From Rhopalosiphum padi (Eukaryota > Arthropoda > Insecta > Hemiptera > Aphididae): a stretch of DNA of 64,000 nucleotides. A program made the position numbers and the translations under genes. The notes under the pieces are model-generated. The model saw only the letters and a program-made list of their open reading frames with translations. It was not told the DNA's origin and ran no database searches. Positions within the stretch are counted from its first letter, which is position 1; each line of letters opens with the position of its first letter. The stretch is from positions 26,142,652 to 26,206,651 of the forward strand of contig NC_083597.1 of NCBI RefSeq assembly GCF_020882245.1, in the 5' to 3' direction. Below, one piece after another: positions 23,601 through 35,862 of this stretch.

Positions 23601-26600
23601 AATAATTGTTACAATAATATATCTTATTACTACATATATTGTTAAATGAGAATAATTAATATTGCGTTAAAATTAAATACTTTTGCCTTGTAAATTGTTA
23701 ATTTAAAAAGCCAAAGAGCATTATATACAAAAGTTGTTATTTTTTTTAAAGACCTTTATTTAAATTATTTATTCATATAAACAGGGACCAGAACCGTAAC
23801 CGAAAAGAACCGGTACTGGAACCGGTTAACCTTTAAAATTAAAAAGAGTTGGATAGTAAAAAGATGGGCTAAGAAAAAAATATTCTGCAAGTTTAAAAGG
23901 AAGGACATTATTTAATAAATTAAAATTAAAACACTGGACAGGATATAGATTATAGAGACCTCGAAGCAGAATAGTGTTGTTTTATAATATTTAATTTGAA
24001 TATAATAATACTAATATGTAAGTATAATAATAAACTATTTTATTTGAAAAAGATCATTATAAATTTAACTTAATAAATTCACAGTTATGGTCATGTTCAA
24101 ACTATTTTTACAATTAACACGACATTTATTGTGTCTTACGTCGTCTATTCATATCTTTTATAAACTTTTTTAGGGTTAGAACTTTTAGAAAACAAGTAGT
24201 GAAAAAATTGGATGTAGATAACTGGGTTAAAAATTGAGTCTGTAATGGTACATATTCTGAAAATACTATCAAAATAAAATGAACGTAAGGTACATATTAC
24301 AGTAAACCATATAATGTGTTTAAATAATTGAGTCACCAACATAACAGCGAAAATTGCTAACATCAAAACAGCAACCATAAAATAGCTAAGCATAAAAGTA
24401 AATGGACAATTGTTTTATCTAGACATTTATATTCAGGGATCTATTTTTGATAGAATACAATATATTTTAAAGCGGACTTTTCCTCACTTTTTTTAAATAA
24501 ATATTTAAGAATGAAATTATTTTTATTTTTTTACCTTAATGAGTAATAAATTAAAAAAGAATACATTACCAAATATTCCCATAAATATAATTATCTATAT
24601 ATATTTTTATTTATCTGTCTCTTTGATACAAACAAATAGGTACTATTATAATAATAATAAGTATACATATTATATAAAAAATATTTTAAAAACAAACTAT
24701 AAGTATAAATATAACTTAAAAAACATAAAATCAAACTAAAAGATTTTTTAAATTAAATATAATTAATGATTAATAAAAGATATATTTCATAAATAAGAAT
24801 ACTACATTTTGTGGTCCTTTAGTTCTTTTATTATCCTTAAACCTATATTTTTAAGTTATACTTGTTTTAAAAATGAATTGTTATTATGATATTACTTTTT
24901 ATTAAATTAATTGGGACAAAATGTCTGACTTAAAAAAATATAATGCAAAGGGTTAATAACCTATTCCGTTAAAAATTGTCTTTTTCTGGGTGGGGTGGAA
25001 GGCGAATTGTCATATATTCAACTATTCAAGCATAAAATCATAGCTAAGACACATAATAGCGAATGTTTAAAATATCTAAGTTCTTTATTACACAATATAA
25101 CTATTAAAAATGTATAGAACGATTTAATTCTCTAACTTTTAAGGTGAACAAAATATTAAACCCAAATTTTTAGTTATGCCGTTAATTTTCAAATTTTCAA
25201 TCAACAAAATCTTACTTGTTACTTCCATTATTTGTTTAATTGTATATTTATGTTACTAATTCTCTTAATTCATAATGCATTCAGAGTTTATGGATTAGAT
25301 TATAGAGCATTCATTATATTACCAGAATCACTGAATTATTTATTTTAGATTAAATATTTACTCGTAAGTCGTAAAACAATTTACGACACTGTTAGGAATA
25401 GGAATATATACTGTTATATCACTAATAATTTTATTCGAATTATGTATAATTATGTATTATAATTTTTTTCGTAATTTCTTTATATAACATTTTGGCTTCA
25501 ATATTCTCTAAATTAAGAACATGCAGATATTTTGACAAGGAATCTTTAAAGATTAAATTATTAAATATTTTTCGATTGAGACGTTTTTCTATTTATGTAC
25601 TATGTACATCTCCACCGGCAGTATAAACCCGCTGATTTATCTATCTTTCTATTATAAATAAATTCGTCGTATTTAGAAATGGTTTTTTTTATTTTTGAGA
25701 TAATTGAGATATATGTATAATGTATAACTGTTAAATATCTTTATGACGGAAAAAAAAACAAATTAATGTAATCTTAAAGCATTTAAACATAGTATTATAA
25801 ACAATTTATACTTACCTTTTTTCATATATTTTTTGATTGAACATATAATTATTACTGAACTCAAAACTCATGCCATTAAAAGTTACAACTATTAGTTTAG
25901 TATTACTCATACATGTAATATACAATTGATATTAAAATTACGTATTTTTGTTGATATTTTTGACATTTTATTTTTTATTATGTTGGTAGGTTATCAAGAC
26001 ATAGGAAAGGATAATACACTACTGGAGAAAAGTTAATCATAAAATATTATAAAATTATTATGGTATTTTTGCAACTATACCATTCAAATAAAAATATTTC
26101 TAGTGGTAAATAATTTTTTTAAATGTTTATATGAAACTAATTTGTTTATGGAAATCAGTTTTAATTTCTCTAAATAATTCAATGGTATTTAATATTTATC
26201 TGCATACCTTTATTATTCTAAAATAACTAACTATGATATTTCTATTATTCATTTAATAAATAAAAAACTATTTTCGAGCATATTATGGACTCTTAAAAAT
26301 GTATTTAAATACTAACTTATTTAAAAAATTTTACATACCCGTTTACATATTTTAACACGAAAAATTATTTTAGATTATAAAATTAAGATGCAGCTATACA
26401 GTTTACTGTTAATTTCTTATATTCAAAACTCCCACAACGTGGTTTTTTTATTATGATACCTGTAGCCCAATAATTATAAACTTTTAACTTTTAACAACCA
26501 TTAATTAATTATATTCAATGGAAATAACTTATCCATTAAATTCCAATATTTACTTAAAGTCAACAAAATGTCGACATCGTTTTAAAAAGTATACATTCTT

Positions 26601-29600
26601 TCATTTAAGTCAGGTTATACTGTTTTAGATTACCTATTTTTTTATTGTTTTACATAGGTATTAATACTGCAAATTTAAAAAAAATCTATATGCAGTAAAA
26701 CTGTAAAATAATCACGCAATAAGTAATTTGGTATTCTAAAAAAAACAAATAATAATAATTAGACTAATATAGATGCTACCTCCGATAAAGATTACTTTAG
26801 TAATTATTATAACAACATTAGATAATTTAACAATATTTTTTACATGTAAATTAGTTTTATTATTCAAAATATATTGTTTACACTTCTACAACTTCAATAG
26901 TTTGGCTCGTAAGCTATTTCTATACAATACTCAATAGATCACTTAATGAATCTATAAATACATTTTCTTTTAATGTTCAAACATAAAACTTAGCATACTG
27001 TACATCAATAATGTGCAAAAATGCATGTTTTATGATTCATTAACGTTCCTACTGATTTATTTTTAACTTATTATTTTTTTTTATAGGATCTTTGGACTAT
27101 ATGGAAAAAACACAAAAATTGCTCAGGGATGAAGGTGCCGAATTTCAACACGCTTACAGCACTACCCCTATGTGCTGTCCATCCAGAAGCTCATTGCTTA
27201 CCGGTTTATACACACACAACCACGAAGTGTTCACAAATAATGACAATTGCAGTGGACCAGTATGGCAGAGTGTACACGAGTCAAGGACATTTGCCACTTA
27301 TTTAACCAACGAGGCAGGATATCATACAGGTATTTTCAGTACCTCTTGCATGTAATTTTTTTTTTAAACCAACCCGCACAATTACAAAATTATAATTTAT
27401 AATAAACTATAATTTTTCTAAATATTCCAACTCTAAGGACTAATCAATTAATTAAAATTGCACTATATTTAGGATATTTTGGAAAATATTTGAACAAGTA
27501 TAATGGAAGCTACATACCTCCTGGCTGGCGTCAATGGGGAGGTCTAATTATGAATTCTAAATATTACAATTATTCTGTGAACTTAAATGGCAAAAAAATT
27601 AAACATGGCGACGACTACCATAAAGTAAGTATTGTTTATAACTGTTCAGTATAGTTAATCGTTTAACTTTTAATCCACTTACAGGATTACTATCCAAATT
27701 TGGTCACCAACGACTCAATAAACTTTCTTCGACACACGAAACAGCACCACCCCCATCGTCCATTTATGCTTGTAATGAGTTTCCCGTCACCTCACGGCCC
27801 CGAAGACTCAGCACCAGAATACTCTGATATGTTTTTTAATGTGACTTCACATCAGTAAGTTTTAACTAATTCTGAGATTTATGGAAAGTTTTGGGTGGTA
27901 ACTACTAACACAATTTGTGAATGAAACCGGTTCATGTGTGTTAAATACTAAATTTAACCTGTTATTTTAACTATCTCTTATTATCATATAATGTTCTGCT
28001 AGGTAGTTATAATTTAAGCTATCTAATAAATAATAATATCAACAATACCTAGTAATAGTCTGTTAACAAATCATTTTTAAATTATTATATTCTAGTCAGC
28101 AGTAGGCACTAAATAATATGTTAAAAATAAAATATATATTGTAAAAAAAAATAATATTGACAGATAATATTATTACAATAATGTTGTTAAGTATTTTTTT
28201 TTTTATAAATATTTTAAATATTATTGTTTAACCCATTGTGTTAGACTGTTAGGAATACATTTTATATGATTATTGCTTTTAGTTTTAGTTATATTTTAAA
28301 CAATATACTATTCAGTCATAAAATAAATTAGTTTTTAAAAAACTTAAAAATAATTTTAAAATATTTATCCTTGGAATATATATTTTTGCTAGTTTTGTTA
28401 GGTAGCTCTAATTCTTAAAATTCTTGAATTTAATCTTATTTATATTTATATATAATATTATATATATTTTTTTTTTATTTGCAGCACTCCTACATATGAC
28501 TATGCTCCTAATCCTGATAAACAGTGGATTTTACAAGCAACTGGTCAAATGTTACCAATTCATAAACAATTCACAAATCTATTAATGACAAAACGATTGC
28601 AAACATTGCAAAGTGTAGATGATGCTGTATCTAGAGTAAGTGAAAATATAAAGTAATTAATTCAATTTCTTAATCTTAATTTTTTTTTTCACTATCTTCT
28701 AGGTTTATGGAGAACTGAAGCAGTTAGGCGAATTGGAGAATACATATATTATTTATACTTCAGACCATGGTTATCACTTAGGTCAATTTGGTTTAGTTAA
28801 AGGTAAATCGTTTCCATTTGAATTTGATGTGCGTGTTCCAATGTTAGTAAGAGGACCTGGTATCGAACCTGGAACAAAGTAAGTGCATAAATAGAGGTAT
28901 TAATCTATTCACTTAACTTATACTTATGTATTAATAATTTAATTTAATTATTTTAGAGTAAATGAAATATTTCTTAACATAGACTTGGCACCTACATTTT
29001 TGGACATTGCTGGTGTTAATCCTCCAGCTCATATGGATGGCCGTTCTGCATTCAAACTATTCCATAGACACAAAAAGGGTAATAAAAAATTTGTCGCACA
29101 CTGGCCTGATACATTTTTAATTGAAAGCAGTGGTCGAAGAGAACATAATAAACATAAAAAAATGTCTACTAGCTTATCACCATCAATTAACAATGGTAAT
29201 TTCCTTAAAATTAAAAAAAAAAAATTAATAATAATTAATATTTAAAAAAAAAAGATTTTAGTATTGAAGATGATTTGGGAGTTGCTGTTGGTGACAAAGC
29301 TAGTGCACTTTTTGTATTATGTCAGAGATCAGATTACCAGTCTCCTTGCAAACCTGGACAAAAATGGCATTGTATTCGTGATGGATTCAGGTAAGTTATT
29401 ATGTTCTATAAGATTACTAAATATATATTTGTATAATATATTATTTATTAATGTGTTTTGTAGATGGCGAAAACATAAGTGTAATTTAAAAAACCGTAAT
29501 CGACTTCTAAATGGACTTAAAAAATGTACTTGCTTTTCTACTAATGGAAATTTATACACAAAGCTTGAAATGGATAAAAACAAAAAATATAATTCTAAGT

Positions 29601-32068
29601 AAACATCTATTGTCTATATTGGAAAGTTTTTATTTTAATAATTATTAAATTTATAACTTTTCAGAAATCTAAAAGTAGCCAATTTTAAAGATCGTTTTCG
29701 TAGAGACATTTTGACTCCTCTCAGTACTAATATGTCTTCAATTAAGAATGTATTGAACAAACAAATTGATGACTTACGGTTAATGACAGTGGTTAATGAC
29801 TCAGCTCTAGCTAGCTGTACAGTTACACCTAATGGTGACGTTAAGTGTACAAATATTGTATATAACAATCCAAAAGTTTGGAAATTTAGTCAGAATCGTG
29901 TACAAAAACAAATTTCAAATTTGCAAAAAAAATTAGAAAAACTAAAAGAAATACAAAAACACCTTGAAACTAAGCGACCAAATATTGATGACAAAGATGA
30001 AGAGGATGACGACATAGAAGATGACCTAAATGAAGAGGATTCTGATAACTTGCCAACAGATTACTCTCAAACACAGTGGAATCTTAGGTCTGTAAAGCAT
30101 TAATTATTTCAATATGAAAGTTTAATTAAATATTTTAATTTACTTTTTATCTTGTCTTAAAATGTCTTACATAGGATGGTACCTGTAAACAATTATAGCA
30201 TGAGTCCTGGTAGCTTACTTGTAGATGGAGTAGAACCTCATATTCTCAGACATCATGGACATAAATCACAAACTAAAAGTACTTCTGCAGACACATGTTA
30301 TTGTGCGCCTTTCATGTAAGTAGATTCAAAAATTGACTTTACTCATATGAATTTGTATTATCTAACTTTAATTTATTGATTTTGGTTTTGATATAATAGG
30401 TTTAGTGATAACGATCCTGCATTAAATAAGGAGGTCAAAAAGCTCCTAAAAGCTGATAGACAAAAGAAAAAAGGACGAAAATTTCGTAAGAAAAATTCTA
30501 AGCTAAATAAGGAATGTATGCTAGAAAAAATGAACTGTTTTAATCATGACAATGATCATTGGAGAACCGCGCCATTTTGGACAGGTAATGTTCCTAATTA
30601 CTTAAATACTTGATAGAAACAGGTTTTTTACTATTTATTTAAAATACTGTTGGTATAACATGACAATTGACAATCCTATAAGATCATCTAAGCGATAACT
30701 TTTTATTATTATTAACATTTTAATTAACTTACTATCATGAAAATGCCATAATATATATTAGGTATATATACCTACTTTAACACTAAAATGTTTTATAACT
30801 AAATAATATTATGTTATAAATTAGATGTAGCCAGTAATAAATAAGTGATTCTTATGAAGACTAATTGGTCAAGAAGTTGTTTACAGACATTGATTTGTTA
30901 TTAATGATAATGTACTATGGGCTATGATTAGTGCCATATAGCTATAAATAAACAGAAATGTCTTATGCAGTTATGTAAATATAATAATAAAAATAAAACT
31001 ATCAACTACAGATGCTGACAATTATTACAAATTTTATTTTATTATTTGAGATTTAGATTTCAAAATAATCATTGTATTAAAGCGTATAGCTTGGCTGCTT
31101 TTGTATTCGATTAAAATTATTATAGTTTAGTGTTTACAACAATAAAAACATACCTATCAAATATAATAATATTAGGTACCTATATCGTTGAAGTTTTGCA
31201 GTTTGCATGTAATATCAAAGATATATACAGTTACGGTTCAATAATTGTTTTAAAAAAATAATATCGTTTATCAATAAATATTATTAACAAATAAATTTTA
31301 ATTATGAAACATATTGATTATTACAAGTTGTGACCTAAACAAATGATATACGTATATTTACTATAAATTATTTAACTATGGATTTTTTTTTTTTAATATT
31401 TTTATCTGACATTTTTGGAATTTCCAAGTACATATACATATTCCGATATTCGTCAGTCTAAACTCTAATAATACTCTAATAAGCTAAAACAATAATCATC
31501 TAAACGAATTGTGTAATGCCTTTTTTTGAAAAACTATACTATATACGAGTAGATGATAAGTTCCTACTTACTGTATACAAATCGTAACAAACTATTTCAA
31601 CGATTATGTCGATTTTCTTTTTACAGAGGGACCATTTTGTTTCTGTATGAATGCAAATAACAATACATATTCATGTCTTCGCACAGTTAACGCCACACAC
31701 AATTTCCTTTACTGTGAATTCGTCACAGGGCTAGTGACATTTTACAATATGAAAATCGATCCATTCCAACAGCGAAATCGAGCTCACACTTTAGAGCCTA
31801 AAGAAAAAGAATGGCTGCGAGATTCACTTTCAGAAATGATGCGCTGTAAGGGTTCTGCTCAATGTGCGATCAGCCCAGTGAAACGTAGAAAAAAACTGGA
31901 AAGTTATAACACGCTGTCGTCTAATGGTAATTATTATTTATACTATGCCATACAGTTTAATGTATAAAATTATATGTTATATCTATGTTGACAGACGAAG
32001 CAATAACGAGCAAAAAATTGCTGACGGAACAACCGAAAGATGTGGATATTGCAGTGCGATACCGATAG
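20680..32068 (+). CDS. Sulf1: extracellular heparan-sulfate 6-O-endosulfatase (Sulf1)
   Basis: Fourteen exons join in phase: 20680-20962, 27087-27329, 27473-27624, 27685-27854, 28485-28635, 28703-28878, 28957-29195, 29255-29390, 29464-29598, 29665-30087, 30175-30315, 30400-30584, 31627-31926 and 31995-32068. They give 935 aa. Sulfs remove 6-O-sulfate from heparan sulfate outside the cell and so tune Wnt, Hedgehog, FGF and BMP signalling. Residues about 17-33 form a signal-peptide-like hydrophobic segment. NIVLILTDDQD binds metal; CCPSRSS (Cys124 predicted to become formylglycine) is the sulfatase signature; SDHGYHLGQFGLVKGKS and NIDLAPTFLDIAG follow. A basic, coiled-coil-prone region replaces the hydrophilic domain, and HDNDHWRTAPFW marks the C-terminal domain. 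The exon 8 acceptor at 29254 is poor but required by phase; the stronger-looking AG at 29261 would shift the frame. Confidence 0.92.
20963..27086 (+). other. Sulf1 first coding intron (6.1 kb)
   Basis: GT at 20963 and AG at 27086 bound this phase-1 intron, which interrupts the codon after TDDQDAEL. It is AT-rich and carries a GPCR-like fragment on the minus strand near 24.3 kb and an AACCGG-rich repeat patch near 23.8 kb. The long first intron is a likely place for regulatory elements, but none was recognised. Confidence 0.7.
24145..24393 (-). pseudogene. possible rhodopsin-type GPCR terminal fragment (TM6-TM7-like)
   Basis: An 82-codon minus-strand frame reads two hydrophobic segments. The second contains FRICTITDSIFNPVIYIQFF, which resembles the transmembrane-7 NPxxY motif and helix 8 of class A receptors, followed by a short basic tail. 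Upstream in frame is a TAA at 24415-24417, with no acceptor between it and the ATG, and no other receptor exon was recognised in the intron. It could be a dead receptor fragment, a last exon with an unrecognised splice, or a chance AT-rich hydrophobic frame. Confidence 0.25.
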
Positions 32069-32255
32069 CACGTATACATATTATATTATGTTATAAATTT
32101 ATACCGAAAATTAGTGTAAAAATGCAGTATTATTAATTTATATGTATCTATATTTATTTATTTTAATTATGTATTGATTTTTAAAAATGACTTGATGTGA
32201 TTTATGTACCTATTTATATATATACATATTTACCTATGTAATTTGTTGAATGTCC

Positions 32256-32261
32256 AATAAA
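32256..32261 (+). terminator. polyadenylation signal of Sulf1
   Basis: AATAAA lies about 190 bases after the Sulf1 stop codon and before the protease gene. It is the first canonical signal in that interval. Confidence 0.5.
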
Positions 32262-32499
32262 TTGTTTAGAACATTTTTATTTTATTTATTATATTACGTT
32301 TAAGTTATTTTCAACCATTAGCGTTATGTAACTTACATGTTGACTTATAGAAGACGTTGAGGTAGATATATCGATAGCTAAAATAATATATTTATTAAAT
32401 GCTATGTCTGTCATGCTGGCGAAGCCTTAAGGCAAAACATTTGACAGTGTTATTTAAATAGAAAAAAATAATAATATGTCAGTAGTTCAGTAGTCGATC
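32262..32499 (+). promoter_or_regulatory. short intergenic region upstream of the serine protease
   Basis: Only about 240 bases separate the Sulf1 polyadenylation signal from the protease start codon, so the protease promoter must lie here. TATTTAAATAG at about 32452-32462 is TATA-like and about 40 bases from the ATG. Function is inferred from position alone. Confidence 0.35.
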
Positions 32500-35400
32500 A
32501 TGGTCGTTGTAACTCTGTTTGGTTTAGCAATACTGCACACGGCTGCAACAAAATGCATTGTTGGTATGATAATATGACTACAACCATTTGTAAATACATT
32601 ATTTAGAGTTTATTTAGTATATTTATATATATATATATATTTTTTAGGAGATTGTATGTTAGAAGCAAATTCAAAAATAAAATCTGAAAATAATTTCTAT
32701 TTCGTTGATGATTTAAATTATTGGAATGATTTTTTTCGTGATTTTTTCACTAGTTTCGAACAAATCGCCGAAGAAATTACGAACTCGAATGAAAACTATA
32801 TAGATATAGATCAAACTATAGATGTTACGAGCTTCGTAGATGAATTACACGAGTAACTATTATACTTTATACTGATGTACTAACATTTTTATAGTAATTA
32901 TATATAGGTAATACATTTATAGTTTATAAAATATTATGTTGGATTTTTTTATTTCTAGTTTTCTGAATTACTCTGTGCCTTGTGGTGTGCAAGGAAGGAG
33001 TGAATGGTCGAGGTCCGATGGCAATAGTCGAGTGGTCGGTGGTACGGATTCGATGCCAGGTAATAAAGATCGTACGATATATAATAAATAATAATATACA
33101 TTTTATTGTATCATATTATTATTATATTACTGTTTTGTAATTTATTATAATTATTATACATTATTCATATTAAATTTGAATCTAATTGCCGCCTATCTAA
33201 ACCTGTGCACTTATAGTACTTACTATATATTTTATTTACATTCATCGTAATACATCGGTACACTAACTACTCATTCAAATTTTGAGTTAAATAAGTCAAC
33301 ATTTTTTAAAAATATCTATTGATTGACTAATTGCAAAAGAAAGGAAGGTTATTTAAAGTAAAAATTATATTACCACCGGATCATAATAAATTCTATAAAA
33401 AAAATATTTAAGAATATAGTTTCCGTGAGTACATACGAGTATACAGGTTGAAATTCTAGAAATCAAAATTTAAATAAGTTTATACGATTTGTAAATTAAA
33501 AAATGTGTATTCACTGTTCACGCTTAAATAATCACCCTATTAAATTATTTATAGGTGAGTTCCCGTGGCAGATATCTTTGCAACTCGTCACCGGTGAGAC
33601 AGCCAGACATGTGTGTGGAGGATCTGTTATTAACGAAAACTGGGTGTTGACGGCAGCGCATTGCGTGTACGGACTGTCGGAAAAAATGCTTTCCGTGGTA
33701 GCTGGGAAAAACGACCTTTACACGGTCGAGGGTAAGTGGTTTTTTTTTGTTTTTAGAACACTTTTTTTGTTTAGAAATATTTTAAAATTGTTTTTTTCGT
33801 GAAAGATGGCGATCAGAGAGTGAATGTTGCAGACATACATTTAAACAGGTTCGACAAGAAACGGTTTTCCAGAGACATAGCGTTGCTCAGGGTGTTTCCG
33901 GCGTTGGTGTTCGACGGCTTTCACGTGTCTCCGATTTGTATTCCAAGACCAGAAACGCAATTTGATAATTGTAAATATTCATTATGTATAATATAGGCAC
34001 CGTCGTACTGGTATATATTATTAAGATACATATTCCTAAATAGTTGTTTTTTGAGATTATAGGCACTAATAAGTATAATAGGTATACCAGCGCATTTTTT
34101 AAACTAGTAAATTAAGCGACACAAATATCGCCCAGTGAAAATATTTTGTCGTCTAGATGACTTAATTTTTAAAGACTGGGCAAGCATGAAATAATTCTAT
34201 ATTACTTCTATATTTATTTTGAGTAATAAATTTTTCTTTGTTGCCCCGTAAAAATTCCTTAAAAAATGTACTGAGATAAACATTAACACTTATCCAGTTT
34301 TTATAATATATTTATATGTAATTTAAAAACATATTTATATTGGTATTTGTTGAAACGTTATAAGAACAACAGCTTAATGTTTCTTTTTTTTATCTGTTGC
34401 CTCATCTGTGAATTTCGGTAGGTATATATAATAGGTATTCGTTGCAAGTTTGCATTGTCTTCGTTGACAGGTTGTGGTCAATCAGTTGTTTAAATTCAAG
34501 GCTATTAAAATATAGTTAAAAATTATAATACAATCCAATATTTTATCAGTATGCACAATAAGTAGTATAATTATAATAATGGGTCTTAATTTATAGTAGC
34601 CACTAGGGATGGCCTCGGAGCTGGGATACTGTAATAAATTATGCGCCATTATACCTATACAGATAATTTTGGTTAAACATGTTCATCTGCCTGTAATTAA
34701 GTGAAAATATTGGCCATAAAACAAATTATGTCACCATAATACATTGTTTTATGCTGCATCTTCTGTATAATTATGCATATATGGCACTACCAAATATCAC
34801 GTTATAAAACTGCGGTGGACGGTTCAAGTTAAATATTGTATAGCTTTGACGATAAATGATTCCCAGCAGCGATTTTTCATCGCAAATTTTGAATAAGATT
34901 ATAGCTATTAGCTGTGTAATATTTACCTTTATTACAGTAGGATCGTATATTTGTATATCACCTGCAACCTTGCCAGTTACCGATATTATTATATATACAT
35001 ATTTGGTAATTACTCGGTCATGTGTGTATGTATAAATTATAGCTTTAGCGCTGGTCACAGGATGGGGACGAGTGTCCGAGAACGGTGAATTCGCACACGT
35101 CTTGCAGAAAGTGCGATTGCCCCTGATCGCGGTAGACGATTGTCTGAACTTGTACAACAACGCCGGTTACGGCGATTACGTCAGTCAGTGTGTGGTCTGT
35201 GGCGGAGGAACGCCAGAGTACGAGGCGGACTCTTGTCAAGTACACACATATAATATTATTATATAAGATTTAATATTGTATAATATAATTATTAATTATT
35301 GCGTTGTTCCATTAGCTTTTGAGCCAATCTATATTATAAATTTAGCAGATAAATTAAGATCCATGTATTATTTTTCAACGCTTTTTAACCTAATGCGCGG

Positions 35401-35756
35401 CCTTTCTTTCTCATATTGCTCATCATAAAAAAAAATTAATATATTACCTGAATGAACTTTGAACATTTTTTTATAATACATGGTTATGACGGGCTCAAAT
35501 GCGACCTTTTGTTTTTGATGACGAAAAATTGATAATTTTTTTCTTTTTCGATCATACACAGGGTGATTCCGGTGGTCCATTGATATGTCTGGCTGATGAC
35601 AACCGTTTTTATTTATGCGGTATCGTTAGTTGGGGACTCGGCTGTGCACATCCGACCTATCCTGGAGTCTATACTGCAGTGTCTTGTTATTCGGATTGGA
35701 TAAGAGATACGGTCACCTATTATCAACAACCCAACAACCCATGGCGTACACGATGA
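32500..35756 (+). CDS. secreted trypsin-like serine protease with acidic prodomain
   Basis: Seven exons join in phase: 32500-32563, 32648-32852, 32959-33059, 33555-33731, 33806-33970, 35043-35239 and 35562-35756, giving 367 aa. Residues 1-17 form a signal peptide. Residues 20-97 are acidic and match no CLIP domain. The activation site is Arg114 before VVGG. The catalytic triad is His159 (LTAAHC), Asp206 (RDIALL) and Ser306 (GDSGGP). Asp300, six residues before Ser306, and the SWGLGC stretch predict cleavage after Lys/Arg. Cys98 can tether the propeptide to Cys in SPICIPR. Besides the usual three pairs, four extra cysteines occur (in SQCVVC, PLIC, FYLCG and VSCYSDW). It is probably extracellular: digestive, haemolymph or salivary. 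It sits 430 bases after Sulf1, but nothing suggests a functional link. Confidence 0.88.
32614..32640. repeat. (TA)n microsatellite in protease intron 1
   Basis: A TA-rich simple repeat runs directly into the T-run before the acceptor of protease exon 2. Confidence 0.7.
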
Positions 35757-35856
35757 CTTAATATTTTCACAATTTTTTTCTTCATAATATTTAATTATGA
35801 TTATTATTATTATTTATAAGTATTCGTACGTTTATAATCACAATTATGCCTACAAA

Positions 35857-35862
35857 AATAAA
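35857..35862 (+). terminator. polyadenylation signal of the serine protease
   Basis: AATAAA occurs about 100 bases after the protease stop codon. Confidence 0.5.

Noticed and set aside
24539..24739. A 66-codon Tyr/Asn/Lys-rich frame
   Set aside because: Composition mirrors AT-rich DNA; no motif and no splice context.
28985..29602. Separate small genes suggested by open frames in 28.9-29.6 kb
   Set aside because: They are exons 7-9 of Sulf1 read through into introns; phase and sulfatase homology join them to one gene.
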